Program-made: the position numbers and the translations under genes | The notes under the pieces: generated by a model | What the model saw: only the letters and a program-made list of their open reading frames with translations | What the model was told of the DNA's origin: nothing | The model's database searches: none | Assembly: GCA_964415175.1 (NCBI GenBank) | Contig: CAYPYG010000004.1 | Span: 62,001 to 126,000, forward strand | Origin: UBA2231 sp964415175 | Lineage (GTDB): Bacteria; Elusimicrobiota; Elusimicrobia; Elusimicrobiales; UBA9959 | Reading direction: 5' to 3' | DNA: 64,000 nucleotides | Shown: in pieces, positions 36,305 to 45,360 of the stretch | How the letters are laid out: each line of letters starts with the position of its first letter | Numbering within the stretch: position 1 is the stretch's first letter

Positions 36305-37284
36305 TACAGCAGCCCCTCTTTCAGGAGATCGCGCTCGTCGATTATGCCGACCGGCCTGCCCCGGGAGTCGACCACGGGGATATTATCTATCTTCCGGGAG
36401 GTTATCATGGCCGCGGCCTCCATGGCCGGGGCCTCGGGGGAGACGCGCAGGGGCGAGCGCGTCATGACCTCCGACAGGGGGGCGGCGAGCGTGATGGCGC
36501 CGGACTGCAGGCAGCGGCGCAGGTCCCCGTCGGTGAAGAACCCGGCGAGGCGGCCCCGGCCGTCTACGGCGGAGACCGCGCCGAGCTTGGTGGCGGTCAT
36601 CACCTTCAGGGCCCGGGAGAGAGGGGCCCTGGCTTCGATCACCGGGTTGTCCTTGCCCTTGCGCATTATATCGCGGACGCTGAGGTTGAGCAGCCTGCCC
36701 AGCGAACCGCCGGGGTGGAGCCTGGCGAAGTGGGAGCTGGTGAAGCCCTTGAGCTCCATCAGGGTTATAGCCAGAGCGTCGCCCAGGGCCAGCATGGCGG
36801 CGGTGGACGAGGTGGGAACGATATTGTAGGGGCAGGCCTCGGAACGGACGCCCAGGTCGATGGCGATGTGCGAGTATTTCGCCAGCCGCGAGGAGACATT
36901 GCCCGTGAACGAAACTATCTTGAAGCCCTGACGGCGAAGATAGGGGAGGAGCTTATTGGTCTCCTCGGTCTCCCCCGAATGGGAAAGCGCCAGCACCACG
37001 TCTCCTTTCGAGAGCATGCCCATGTCCCCGTGCAGGCATTCCACGGGATGGAGGAAGACGCTGGGGGTCCCGGTGGAGGCCAGGGTGGCGGCGATCTTGC
37101 GGCCGATAAGGCCGGACTTGCCGACGCCGACCACGGCCACGCGCGGCGCCGCGGCCATCAGGCGCACGGCCTTCACGAAGGACCTGCCGACGGCCTTCCG
37201 CAGGCCGGCCACGGCGGCGGCTTCGGCCTTTACCACCAGCCGGCCGCGGGAGACTATGCGGGAGTCGGTCGATCTTCCGTTCAT
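36304..37284 (-). CDS. kdsD: Arabinose-5-phosphate isomerase (KpsF/GutQ family)
   Basis: A 326-residue enzyme converting ribulose-5-phosphate to arabinose-5-phosphate, the Kdo precursor. I chose ATG 37284, which overlaps the zinc-ribbon gene by 4 bp and gives the family length; a longer frame reaching 37488 only shadows that gene. The SIS domain shows AVVGVGKSGLIGRKIAATLA, STGTPSVFLHPVECLHGDMG and ALSHSGETEETNKLLPYL. Two C-terminal CBS domains follow (SVRDIMRKGKDNPVIEARAP; VMTRSPLRVSPEAPAME). Confidence 0.95.
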   Translation of the reverse strand: MNGRSTDSRIVSRGRLVVKAEAAAVAGLRKAVGRSFVKAVRLMAAAPRVAVVGVGKSGLIGRKIAATLASTGTPSVFLHPVECLHGDMGMLSKGDVVLALSHSGETEETNKLLPYLRRQGFKIVSFTGNVSSRLAKYSHIAIDLGVRSEACPYNIVPTSSTAAMLALGDALAITLMELKGFTSSHFARLHPGGSLGRLLNLSVRDIMRKGKDNPVIEARAPLSRALKVMTATKLGAVSAVDGRGRLAGFFTDGDLRRCLQSGAITLAAPLSEVMTRSPLRVSPEAPAMEAAAMITSRKIDNIPVVDSRGRPVGIIDERDLLKEGLL

Positions 37285-37544
37285 GGCGCAGGGATCTTGT
37301 GAGGGTTCAGCCAGGGGGTCATCTCCTTGGGTATGTCCCTCTGGTCGTAAGGCGGCGGCAGCCGGTGCAGGAAATGGCTGGCCGTGAAGAAAAAACCTAT
37401 AAGGGCCAGGAAGATCCAGGACAGGGCCCTGAGATGCCATCTCCAGTCCGGGAACCAGACCGGCGGAAGCGCGAGATCGCGCCCGCATTTCTTGCAGAAA
37501 CGGGTGGAGGCTTTGTTCTCCTGCGAGCAGTTAGGGCATTTCAT
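37281..37544 (-). CDS. Small zinc-ribbon membrane protein
   Basis: An 87-residue protein. The N-terminus is a four-cysteine zinc ribbon (CPNCSQENKASTRFCKKCG), followed by one membrane helix (about 37-58, LRALSWIFLALIGFFFTASH) and a Pro-rich tail. It overlaps both kdsA and kdsD by 4 bp (ATGA), so it is co-translated with Kdo genes. No function is known to me; it may be a small membrane adaptor of the Kdo enzymes. Confidence 0.75.
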   Translation of the reverse strand: MKCPNCSQENKASTRFCKKCGRDLALPPVWFPDWRWHLRALSWIFLALIGFFFTASHFLHRLPPPYDQRDIPKEMTPWLNPHKIPAP

Positions 37545-38383
37545 AAGGGGTTGCGCAGCCTTTTGGCGAGTTTATCCATAGTGTTTAACATATTGACCGC
37601 CGGGCGGACAACACGCATCGGCAGCGAGTTCGGGCCGTCGGAAAGCGCCTTTTCCGGGCGGGGGTGGGCCTCGAAGAAGATCCCGGCTATGCCAAGCGCC
37701 ACGGCGGCGCGGGCCAGCGGCAGCGAGAACCTGATGTCCCCGCCGGTGGACTTGCCCAGCGCGCCGGGCTTCTGTACGGAATGAGTGCAGTCGAAGATGA
37801 CCGGGCGGCCTGTGTCCTTCATTATTTCCAGCGAGCGCATGTCGACGACCAGGTTGCCGTAGCCGAAGCTGGCGCCGCGCTCCGTGAGCATGATGTCCCG
37901 GCAGCCGCGCGATTCGAGCTTGGCGACCATGTTCTGGGCCTCCCAGGGGGACATGAACTGTCCTTTCTTGACGTTGACGGCGCGGCCGGTGTCGGCGGCG
38001 GCGTAGAGCAGGTCGGTCTGCCGGCAGAGGAAGGCCGGGATCTGGAGTATGTCGGCGACCTCCGCCACGGCGGCCGCCTGCTGAGGCAGGTGTATGTCCA
38101 CTACGAGCGGGACGCCCAGCTTCGCCTTTACGCGGGCGAGCAATTCGAGCCCGGCTTCCATGCCGACTCCCCGGAAGGAGGAGTGCGAAGTGCGGTTGGC
38201 CTTGTCGAAGGAGGCTTTCAGCACGAAAGGGGTGCGCAGGGCGCCGAAGGCGCGCTTCAGCGCGGAGGCCTGCGCCGCGTAAGCGGGGGGGGACTCGATC
38301 ACGCAGGGGCCGGCGATATAGACCAGCCCGCCCGAGTTGGAGAACGACACTCTCCCGACTTTTACCGTCTTGCTCTTGCCCAT
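37541..38383 (-). CDS. kdsA: 3-deoxy-8-phosphooctulonate (Kdo-8-P) synthase
   Basis: A 280-residue enzyme joining phosphoenolpyruvate and arabinose-5-phosphate. It has GPCVIESP near the N-terminus; Cys27 in that motif marks the metal-dependent class. Also seen: KASFDKANRTSHSSFRG, LQIPAFLCRQTDLLYAAADT, VNVKKGQFMSPWEAQNMVAK and DCTHSVQKPG. A good AGGAG site precedes ATG 38383. pyrG lies just upstream and the zinc-ribbon gene downstream. Confidence 0.97.
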   Translation of the reverse strand: MGKSKTVKVGRVSFSNSGGLVYIAGPCVIESPPAYAAQASALKRAFGALRTPFVLKASFDKANRTSHSSFRGVGMEAGLELLARVKAKLGVPLVVDIHLPQQAAAVAEVADILQIPAFLCRQTDLLYAAADTGRAVNVKKGQFMSPWEAQNMVAKLESRGCRDIMLTERGASFGYGNLVVDMRSLEIMKDTGRPVIFDCTHSVQKPGALGKSTGGDIRFSLPLARAAVALGIAGIFFEAHPRPEKALSDGPNSLPMRVVRPAVNMLNTMDKLAKRLRNPL

Positions 38384-38390
38384 TTCTCTC

Positions 38391-39989
38391 CTAGGCCTTC
38401 TTCTGGTTCTTGACCGCCGCCGCGATGAAACTGCAGAACAGCGGGTGCGGCGCCAGCGGCTTGGATTTGAACTCGGGGTGGAACTGCACGCCCATGAACC
38501 ACGGGTGCTTCTTTATCTCCACCATCTCGGGGAGGTTGAGTTTCTTGTTCGTCCCGCTTATCGTCATCCCCTTCTTTTCGTAGGCCGCGGCGTACTTGTG
38601 GTCGAACTCGTAGCGGTGGCGGTGGCGCTCGCAGATCTCGGCCGCGCCGTAGACGTTGCGCGCCAGCGTGCCCGGCTTTATCGAGCAGGGGTAGGAGCCC
38701 AGGCGCATGCTGCCGCCCTTCTCCTTCACTTTCTTCTGGGCCGCCATCAGGCCGACGACGGGATACCTGGTCCTGGGGTCGAACTCGGACGAGTGAGCGC
38801 CCTTCCAGCCCAGCACGTTGCGGGCGAACTCTATCACGGCGCACTGCATGCCCAGGCAGATGCCCAGGAAAGGCAGCTTGTTCTCGCGGGCGTAGCGCAC
38901 GGCCTCTATCTTGCCCTCTATGCCCCGGTCGCCGAAACCGCCGGGGACGATCAGGCCGTCCGCTTTGGCCAGGCGCTCGCGGCAGTCCTTCTCCTCCACG
39001 TCGACGTAATCGAACTCGGCTTTCACGCCGTTGGCTATGGCGCCGTGATTGATGGCCTCCACCAGCGACTTATAGGAATCCTTGAGCTTGGTGTACTTGC
39101 CGGCGATGGCTATGCGCACGGCGGGGGCGCAGGCGGCGTCCTTGAGCTTCTTGACGAAGTCGGTCCATTCGTCGAAGTCCCACCGGCCGCTGCGCAGCCG
39201 CAGCAGCATCATGATCTGCTCGTCGAGGCCCTGCTTCTTGAGCAGGAAAGGCACGTCGTAGATGGACTGGGCGTCGGGGCAGTCTATGACCGCCTCCTTC
39301 GGGACGCTGGTGAACAGGGCTATCTTGTTCTTGATCTCGCGGGAGAGGGCCTTTTCGGCCCGGCAGACTATGATGTCGGGGTCTATGCCGATCTCGCGCA
39401 GCTTGTTCACCGAATGCTGGGTCGGCTTGGTCTTGAGCTCGTCGGAGGCGGAAAGGTAGGGGACCAGGGTCACGTGCAGGTAGAGCACGTCGTTGCGGGT
39501 ACGGTCGGGGCGCATCTGGCGCGCGGCCTCGAGGAAAGGGAGGCTCTCTATGTCGCCGACCGTGCCGCCTATCTCGATGATGGTGATGTCGAAACCCTCG
39601 CCGGCCCTGAGGAAGCGCTTCTTGATCTCGTCGGTGATATGCGGTATGACCTGGACGGTCTGGCCGAGGTAGCCGCCTTCGCGCTCGCGGGCGATGACGG
39701 CCTGGTAGATCTGGCCGGCGGTGACGATATTGACGCGCGTGGTGTCCAGGCCCAGGAAGCGCTCGTAGTAGCCCAGGTCCAGGTCGGTCTCGGCGCCGTC
39801 GTCGGTCACGAACACCTCGCCGTGCTGGAAGGGCGCCATCGTGCCGGCGTCGACGTTGATGTAGGGGTCGCACTTGACGATATTGACCGTCAGCCCGTGG
39901 GCCTTGAGCAGGCGGCCGATGGACGCCGCGGTTATCCCTTTGCCGAGAGAGCTGACTACGCCGCCGGTGACGAATATGTATCTGGTCAT
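38391..39989 (-). CDS. pyrG: CTP synthase
   Basis: A 532-residue CTP synthase that aminates UTP using glutamine. I chose ATG 39989, giving MTRYIFVTGGVVSSLGKGI, the conserved N-terminus; longer frames upstream overlap kdsB. The ATP/UTP site and TVGDIESLPFLEAARQM are intact. The C-terminal glutamine amidotransferase has the nucleophile in FLGICLGMQCAVIEFAR and the His/Glu pair in GVQFHPEFKSKP. CTP is the cosubstrate of KdsB, encoded directly upstream. Confidence 0.98.
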   Translation of the reverse strand: MTRYIFVTGGVVSSLGKGITAASIGRLLKAHGLTVNIVKCDPYINVDAGTMAPFQHGEVFVTDDGAETDLDLGYYERFLGLDTTRVNIVTAGQIYQAVIAREREGGYLGQTVQVIPHITDEIKKRFLRAGEGFDITIIEIGGTVGDIESLPFLEAARQMRPDRTRNDVLYLHVTLVPYLSASDELKTKPTQHSVNKLREIGIDPDIIVCRAEKALSREIKNKIALFTSVPKEAVIDCPDAQSIYDVPFLLKKQGLDEQIMMLLRLRSGRWDFDEWTDFVKKLKDAACAPAVRIAIAGKYTKLKDSYKSLVEAINHGAIANGVKAEFDYVDVEEKDCRERLAKADGLIVPGGFGDRGIEGKIEAVRYARENKLPFLGICLGMQCAVIEFARNVLGWKGAHSSEFDPRTRYPVVGLMAAQKKVKEKGGSMRLGSYPCSIKPGTLARNVYGAAEICERHRHRYEFDHKYAAAYEKKGMTISGTNKKLNLPEMVEIKKHPWFMGVQFHPEFKSKPLAPHPLFCSFIAAAVKNQKKA

Positions 39990-40057
39990 TTTATCCCCGC
40001 GCTTAAGCGCAACACCCCGAAAAGCCCCTCCCGCAGGGGGGCGGACCCGCGCTCCTC

Positions 40058-40807
40058 CTAACGCCGGTTCTTCCTGAGGAACTTCGCCGCCGCCCCGAGG
40101 TCGGCCGGCACGTCGATGGCCGGGCCCAGGGCCGGCACTTCGGCCACGGTTATGCCGATGCCGTTCTCCATGGCCCGCAGTTGCTCCAGCCTCTCCAGCC
40201 GCTCGAGCGGCGAGGGCTTGAGGCGCACGAACTTCTCCAGCGTCCCGCGCCGGTAAATGTAGAAGCCGCAATGTTTGAAATAGGGGTAGCCCTTCAGGTC
40301 CGAGAGCTCGTGATGGTACGGCACCGGGCAGCGCGAGAAATAAAGCGCGCGGCCGGCGGCGTTCATCGCTATCTTCACGCAGTTGGGGTTGGAGATCTCG
40401 GACTTCTCCTTTATGCGCGCGCAGGCCGTGGCTATGCCGCAGTCCGGGGAGGCTTCGAGCTTTTTGAAAGCCTTTACCAGCGTGGCGGAGGTCATGAACG
40501 GCTCGTCGCCCTGGAAATTAACGACGAAAGCGGGGCGCCCGCCGGAGGCGCGGAAGGCCTCGTAGACCCGGTCGGTGCCGGACTGGCAGGCGGGGCTGGT
40601 CATGAGCGCCTCGGCCCCTATGGAGCGCGCGAAAGCCAGGACCTTCTCATGCTCGGTGGCGATGATGACGCGGCCCAGGCGTGATTTTACCGCCGCTTCC
40701 CAGCACCATTGAAGTACCGGCTTGCCCGCTATCGGGGCCAGGACCTTGCCGGGGAAGCGCTGCGAGCCGTAGCGGGCGGGGATGACTATCAGGCAGTTTT
40801 CAGCCAT
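40058..40807 (-). CDS. kdsB: 3-deoxy-manno-octulosonate cytidylyltransferase
   Basis: A 249-residue enzyme activating Kdo as CMP-Kdo. Family marks: VIPARYGSQRFPGKVLAPIAGKP split across the nucleotide loop, MTSPACQSGTDRVYEAF, VVNFQGDEPFM, the KHCGFYIYRR segment and a C-terminal EQLRAMENGIGITVAEV. It overlaps rfaE1 by 19 bp upstream. Together with pyrG, kdsA and kdsD it completes Kdo activation within about 5 kb. Confidence 0.97.
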   Translation of the reverse strand: MAENCLIVIPARYGSQRFPGKVLAPIAGKPVLQWCWEAAVKSRLGRVIIATEHEKVLAFARSIGAEALMTSPACQSGTDRVYEAFRASGGRPAFVVNFQGDEPFMTSATLVKAFKKLEASPDCGIATACARIKEKSEISNPNCVKIAMNAAGRALYFSRCPVPYHHELSDLKGYPYFKHCGFYIYRRGTLEKFVRLKPSPLERLERLEQLRAMENGIGITVAEVPALGPAIDVPADLGAAAKFLRKNRR

Positions 40808-41805
40808 TCTTTCATGGTCTCCTTGAGTTCGGCGGGCGTGACTACGGCGGTGCCGAGTTTGCCCACCACTACCCCCGCCGCGAAATTGGCTATCAGCGCC
40901 GCCTCGTGGAGGTCCGCCCCCGCCGCCACGGAAAGGGCCAGTACGGAGATGACGGTGTCGCCGGCGCCGGTGACGTCGTAGACTTCGCGCGCGCGCGTGG
41001 GTATGTGGGTCGAAGAGACGGAATGGCCCTTCTTTTCGAAAAGCGTCATGCCGTTCTCGCCCTGGGTTATGAGCAGCGCCTTTGAGCCGAGCGTCCGGAT
41101 TATGTCCCGTCCCAGTTTCTCGACGGCTTCTGCGCCGTCCCTGACCGGGAGGCCCATGCCGGAGAAAGCCTCCAGGGTATTGGGCGTCAGGCAGGTCACG
41201 CCCTTATACTGGCGGAAATGCTCGACCTTGGGGTCCACGAAAACGGGGACCCCGGTCTTGCTGCAGATGGCGGTGAAGCGCTTTATGGTGGCGGGCACCA
41301 GTATGCCCTTGCCGTAATCGGAAAGGATGACCGCTCTGGCGCCCGCGGCAAGTTCGTCCCTGAGCGCCTGCTCCAGGCGCAGGGCCGCCGCCCGGGGGAT
41401 GGCGCCTTCCGGGTCCTTGTCATAGCGCACCACCTGCTGATGTTCGGCTATGACGCGGGTCTTCTCGATGGTGCGGAAGGAGGGGTCGGCCACGAGGAAG
41501 GAGGAAGCGACGCCCTGGGCGGAGAGGATGGCGCGCAGTTCTCCGGCCGCGGCGTCCTCTCCCACCAGGGCGGCCAGGGCCGGGCGGGCGCCGAGAGCGG
41601 CGAGGTTGCAGGCGACATTGCCGGAACCGCCGCAGACCCGCTGCTCCTCCCTGACGCGCACGACGGGGACCGGGGCTTCGGGGGAGATGCGCTTGACGGA
41701 ACCCTTGATATAGCGGTCCAGCATTATGTCGCCTACCACGGCGACGCGGGCGCCTCGGAAATCGTCGATTATCGAATTAAGCCGGGACAGGTTCTGGCGG
41801 GGCAT
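40789..41805 (-). CDS. rfaE1: Heptose-7-phosphate kinase (RfaE domain I)
   Basis: A 338-residue PfkB-family kinase acting on D-glycero-beta-D-manno-heptose 7-phosphate. It shows VVGDIMLDRYIKGSVKRISP, GGSGNVACNLAALGA, VILSDYGKGIL and the catalytic DVTGAGDTVISVLALS. It stops where the E. coli HldE adenylyltransferase half would begin, so domain II must be elsewhere. TATAAT ends only 5 bp before the ATG, predicting a leaderless mRNA. It probably heads the Kdo/Lpt run. Confidence 0.94.
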   Translation of the reverse strand: MPRQNLSRLNSIIDDFRGARVAVVGDIMLDRYIKGSVKRISPEAPVPVVRVREEQRVCGGSGNVACNLAALGARPALAALVGEDAAAGELRAILSAQGVASSFLVADPSFRTIEKTRVIAEHQQVVRYDKDPEGAIPRAAALRLEQALRDELAAGARAVILSDYGKGILVPATIKRFTAICSKTGVPVFVDPKVEHFRQYKGVTCLTPNTLEAFSGMGLPVRDGAEAVEKLGRDIIRTLGSKALLITQGENGMTLFEKKGHSVSSTHIPTRAREVYDVTGAGDTVISVLALSVAAGADLHEAALIANFAAGVVVGKLGTAVVTPAELKETMKEWLKTA

Positions 41806-41810
41806 GACAT

Positions 41811-41816
41811 ATTATA
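41811..41816 (-). promoter_or_regulatory. -10 box of rfaE1 (leaderless)
   Basis: Perfect TATAAT on the minus strand. The ATG at 41805 begins six bases beyond it, where transcription would start. TTCAGC, 18 bp upstream, is a weak -35. Confidence 0.55.
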
Positions 41817-41852
41817 TAAAAGATAAGGGGGACGGCTGAAAGCGGGGCCGGT

Positions 41853-42692
41853 TCAGGGCGCGGCCGGGGGGGCGACGGAACGGTTCTTGAGCTCGGCGGT
41901 GACGGCGCCTATGAAGACCTCCGCCTTGAGCAGGACCGGGACCTTCAGTTCGTCGTCGGTCAGCCAGACGAGCAGGCGCTTGCCTTTCTTGGCCACGAAG
42001 ATACCCTCTTCGCCGACGCGCGGTTCCACGACGAGGCATTTCTTCCTGCCGAGGGCGGTCTTTATCTTTTCCCGCCTGATGACGGCGATATCGAGCTTCC
42101 AGTTCTTCCGGGTGTTCACGTCCATGGAATAGACCGAGCCCGGCTCGAGCGGCATGACCCGCGCGGCGTAAAGAGCGGAGAGGATGTCGTTCACCCTGCC
42201 CGGCAGAACTCCCGCCACGGCGTAGGGCTCAGCTTCCTTCTTCGAGCGCTGGCCGGTAAAGGTCATCGACGAATAGTCGAAGTATACCCATTCTTTGAGC
42301 CGCCAGGACCCTTCCCGTATATCTTTAGAGTACCCCAGCGAGCGGTGGTCGGATACGGCCAGCCAGGCGTCGTTCCGGTCGCGGACCTTGAAAAAAGAAT
42401 CTATCCAGGAGGCCGAGAGGGCCTCGGAGACCAGGTGCCAGGCCTCTTCGCCGGCCGCCATGACCGGCGCCCTGGCGGAAAGCCGTGCTTCGCCGACCCC
42501 CATGACGCCCCACCTCAGTTCGAAGTCCAGTTTCTCGCCGGACCAGGGGGGGCGGGGGACGGCGGTCGAGAGTTTTATCTCCGGCGAAGCCGCCAGCGGG
42601 TGGGAGAGCATCGCGGGCTCCGCGGCGCGCAGCGCGGCGGCGGCTAAAAAATGCGCGGAGACGACGACGAGGAGCGGGAACGTCTTCGTCAT
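41853..42692 (-). CDS. DUF3108 exported protein
   Basis: A 279-residue exported protein with a signal peptide (about residues 1-23). The sequence fits DUF3108: GEKLDFELRWGVMGVGEARL near the start, KEWVYFDYSSMTFTGQRSKK in the middle and LVWLTDDELKVPVLLKAEVF toward the end. These are beta-rich periplasmic proteins of unknown role. Here it closes the heptose/LpxK run and overlaps gmhB by 4 bp, so it may help envelope assembly. Confidence 0.78.
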   Translation of the reverse strand: MTKTFPLLVVVSAHFLAAAALRAAEPAMLSHPLAASPEIKLSTAVPRPPWSGEKLDFELRWGVMGVGEARLSARAPVMAAGEEAWHLVSEALSASWIDSFFKVRDRNDAWLAVSDHRSLGYSKDIREGSWRLKEWVYFDYSSMTFTGQRSKKEAEPYAVAGVLPGRVNDILSALYAARVMPLEPGSVYSMDVNTRKNWKLDIAVIRREKIKTALGRKKCLVVEPRVGEEGIFVAKKGKRLLVWLTDDELKVPVLLKAEVFIGAVTAELKNRSVAPPAAP

Positions 42693-43285
42693 TTCTTTCC
42701 GGCTCCGGCGGCGATGACGCGCGCCGCGGCGAGCAGGTCCCTCGCCACGGCGGTACCGCGGCGGGAAGCGCCTTTTCCGCGCAGCTGGCCCCGGCCCTGA
42801 CCCGTAAGGACGAGCACCGGCCTGAGTCCGCCCCGTTCCGCCATGGCGACGTCGCTGAACTTGTCCCCTATCATCCAGGACCTTCCCTTCACCGTAGGGA
42901 AATCCCCGAACGCTTCCTTAAGCAGCCCGGCGGCGGGCTTGCGGCAGGAGCAGCCGCCGTCCGGCCCGTGCGGACAGAGGTATATCCCGTCCAGATACGC
43001 TCCTTGCTTCCGGAGGGCCCGGGCCAGTTCCACGTTTATCCTTATGGCCGCGCGCAGGGTCATGTAGCCCCTCGCCACGGCGGACTGGTTGGTGACGACC
43101 AGCAGGCGGAAGCCGGCGGCGGAAAGGAGGCGCAGCGCGCGCGCGGCGAAAGGATAGATCCGCATTTTCCCGGGGTCGGTAAGGTAGTAGCCGGCGCGGT
43201 TGTGGACCAGGACGCCGTCCCTGTCGAGGAAGACGGCGGGCCTGCGCGCGCCGGCGGCCGGTTCCCTCGTCGGCCAGGCCCTCAT
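42689..43285 (-). CDS. gmhB: D,D-heptose 1,7-bisphosphate phosphatase
   Basis: A 198-residue HAD-family phosphatase in ADP-heptose synthesis. ATG 43285 overlaps the lpxK stop as ATGA; longer frames run inside lpxK. HAD motif I is VFLDRDGVLV, motif II VVTNQSAVARG, motif III/IV DKFSDVAMAERGG. The GmhB zinc loop CPHGPDGGCSCRKP is present. It works with RfaE1 from the neighbouring run. Confidence 0.94.
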   Translation of the reverse strand: MRAWPTREPAAGARRPAVFLDRDGVLVHNRAGYYLTDPGKMRIYPFAARALRLLSAAGFRLLVVTNQSAVARGYMTLRAAIRINVELARALRKQGAYLDGIYLCPHGPDGGCSCRKPAAGLLKEAFGDFPTVKGRSWMIGDKFSDVAMAERGGLRPVLVLTGQGRGQLRGKGASRRGTAVARDLLAAARVIAAGAGKK

Positions 43286-44391
43286 GCCGCGGTCCCGGGA
43301 GGAACGAGCTGGTCCATGAGCAGGCGGTAGCCGTCGCAGAGGAAGGAGATCTTCGAGGAGAGTATGTAGAGCTCTCCTCCGAGCAGGGTCTCCCACTCCG
43401 GGGGGAAACGGGAGAAATCCTTGTAGGTGGTGACGACGGGGACGCCGTCCGAGGCCGCGGCCAGCGCGCGCATCTCGCCGGCCGTGAAGCGGTGATGATC
43501 GGGATAGCGCCAGACTCCCTGCAGGCTCGCCCCAAGGTCCCGGAGCGAACGCTCGAAGGACTCCGGGTCGCCTATGGCCGAGATAACGGAGACGGAACGG
43601 TCCCTGACCGCCGTGAGCGGCACCGGCAGGCGGCGGCGGGCGTCTATGAAATGTTCGGGCACGTGCATGCTCTCCGCCACCACGGCGCGGGGGTTCGCGC
43701 GCCTTATCTCGGCGTGGAGCGCCTCCAGTTCCGCGGTCGAGGCGCGTTCGCAGTGGGAGATCACGATCATGTGGGCCCGGCGCAGGCCGGACGGGCCCTC
43801 GCGCAGGTTGCCGAGCGGCAGAGGGGCGTCCTTATGGAAAGGCGAGGCGGCGTTGACTATGACTATGTCCCTGTCGCGCTTCAGCGCGAAGTGCTGATAG
43901 CCGTCGTCGAGAAGGAGGATGTCGCAGTCCAGCTTTTCGACCGCGGTCCGGCCCGCGGCGCAGCGGTCGGAGGAGACGACCACCGGGACGGAGAGGTCCT
44001 TCAGCGCGTTATGGATGATTACCGCTTCGTCGCCGCAGTCGGCGGCGTCGTATACGGCGTCGCCCCGGAGCAGCGCCAGTCTGTCCGAAGGTCCCCGGCG
44101 CCCGTAACCGCGCAGAAGGATGGCGGGGCGGAAGCCCAGTCCCTTCAGCTCCCTGGCCGCGGCGATCACGGTGGGCGTTTTGCCGGTGCCGCCGGCGGAG
44201 ATATTGCCGAAACAGACCACCCTGGCGGGCAGCGAACACGAACGGAGCAGGCCCGAGGCGTAAAGCGCGCGGCGCAGGGCCACGGCCGCCAGATAGAAAC
44301 GGGAGAGGATCCAGAGCAGGACCCGGCCGGGAAGGCGCGAACGGAGGGAGTCGCGCAGCGCTTCCGCGCCGCGTCCCGCGACGACGCTCAC
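43282..44391 (-). CDS. lpxK: Tetraacyldisaccharide 4'-kinase
   Basis: A 369-residue inner-membrane kinase that phosphorylates the lipid A disaccharide. I chose GTG 44391, which overlaps the upstream stop (GTGA) and follows GGAGGG; a longer frame to 44796 runs through the glycosyltransferase gene. A hydrophobic N-terminal anchor precedes the P-loop FGNISAGGTGKTPTVIA. Then LLRGYGRRG, VSSDRCAAGRTAVEKLDCDI, LLDDGYQHFALKRDRDIVIV and DHHRFTAGEM follow, as in LpxK. Confidence 0.95.
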   Translation of the reverse strand: MSVVAGRGAEALRDSLRSRLPGRVLLWILSRFYLAAVALRRALYASGLLRSCSLPARVVCFGNISAGGTGKTPTVIAAARELKGLGFRPAILLRGYGRRGPSDRLALLRGDAVYDAADCGDEAVIIHNALKDLSVPVVVSSDRCAAGRTAVEKLDCDILLLDDGYQHFALKRDRDIVIVNAASPFHKDAPLPLGNLREGPSGLRRAHMIVISHCERASTAELEALHAEIRRANPRAVVAESMHVPEHFIDARRRLPVPLTAVRDRSVSVISAIGDPESFERSLRDLGASLQGVWRYPDHHRFTAGEMRALAAASDGVPVVTTYKDFSRFPPEWETLLGGELYILSSKISFLCDGYRLLMDQLVPPGTAA

Positions 44392-45356
44392 CGTTCCCTC
44401 CGGACGGGCAGGCCCGCCGCGTGCGCCGAGAGTTTTTCGAAAACGGTCTCGGGCCGCAGGGTCTCGAGTTCGCTCTGTTCCCAGGCGTGCAGGGGGGACG
44501 GGGGTCCCCAGCTGCGGGGGCTGTTGCGCGGGCCGTATATGGTGAAGGTGGGAGTGTCCTGGCTTACGGCGATGTGCATGGGCGAAGAGGTCGTTCCCGC
44601 GTGAAGCCCGGCTTTCCTTATAAGGGCGGCCAGGTCCAGCAGGTCGAAACCGGGGCACAGGACGTGGCGGCGCGAGCAGGCCGCGGCCGCGGCTTCCACG
44701 TACTTTTCCTCGCCGGGCCCGGAAAGGAAGACGCAGCGCAGGCCCAGCCGCGCGTCGATCAGGTCCGCCAGACGGCCGAACGCCCCGGCCGGCCACTGCC
44801 GGTGCGCCCTGGGGCTGGTGATATCGAGCGTGACGAAACCGGACGCGGCAAGGCCGTTCGCGGACAGGAAGTCCAGCGCCCTGCGCTCGCTTTCCGGGGG
44901 GAAGAAGAGGTCCGGCCTTATCCCGTCGGGCTCCACTCCGAGGGGCTCGAGCATCGCGTAGCGGTCGAGGACGGTATAGCCCCTGTCCGGGCGCGGGACC
45001 ATGCGGTTATAGACGAGGCGGCCGTACGGTTTCCGGTAGGCCAGCCGCGTCCGGGCCCCGGAAAACAGCGAGTAGAAGGCCGAGACCGAGGAACCCATGA
45101 AATCCACGGCTATGTCGGGGCGGCAGGCCCTTACGCGCGCGAGGGCGCCTTTTTCCCGGAGTATCACCGAGGTCACGTTGGGATTGTGCCGCAGTATCTT
45201 TTCGGAGGCCCGGCGCGTGAAGAAATGGACCTCGCAGCCGGGCCATTTCTTCCGCAGGGCGCGCAGGAGCGGGGTGGTCAGTATGACGTCGCCTATGCCC
45301 TTAAAGACGATGAAGAGGACCGAGCGCGGGGGGTCGGCGGCGGAAAATGGCCTCAT
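44388..45356 (-). CDS. LPS heptosyltransferase-like GT9 glycosyltransferase
   Basis: A 322-residue GT-B enzyme of family GT9. N-terminal domain: VLFIVFKGIGDVILTTPLLR; linker; C-terminal domain with FVTLDITSPRAHRQWPAGAF, VFLSGPGEEKYVEAAAAA and the sugar-nucleotide site GTTSSPMHIAVSQDTPTFTI. It probably adds heptose to the LPS inner core (WaaC/WaaF-like); which step is not clear. It lies 4 bp after the small DUF4254-like gene and overlaps lpxK by 4 bp. Confidence 0.88.
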   Translation of the reverse strand: MRPFSAADPPRSVLFIVFKGIGDVILTTPLLRALRKKWPGCEVHFFTRRASEKILRHNPNVTSVILREKGALARVRACRPDIAVDFMGSSVSAFYSLFSGARTRLAYRKPYGRLVYNRMVPRPDRGYTVLDRYAMLEPLGVEPDGIRPDLFFPPESERRALDFLSANGLAASGFVTLDITSPRAHRQWPAGAFGRLADLIDARLGLRCVFLSGPGEEKYVEAAAAACSRRHVLCPGFDLLDLAALIRKAGLHAGTTSSPMHIAVSQDTPTFTIYGPRNSPRSWGPPSPLHAWEQSELETLRPETVFEKLSAHAAGLPVRRER

Positions 45357-45360
45357 CGCT

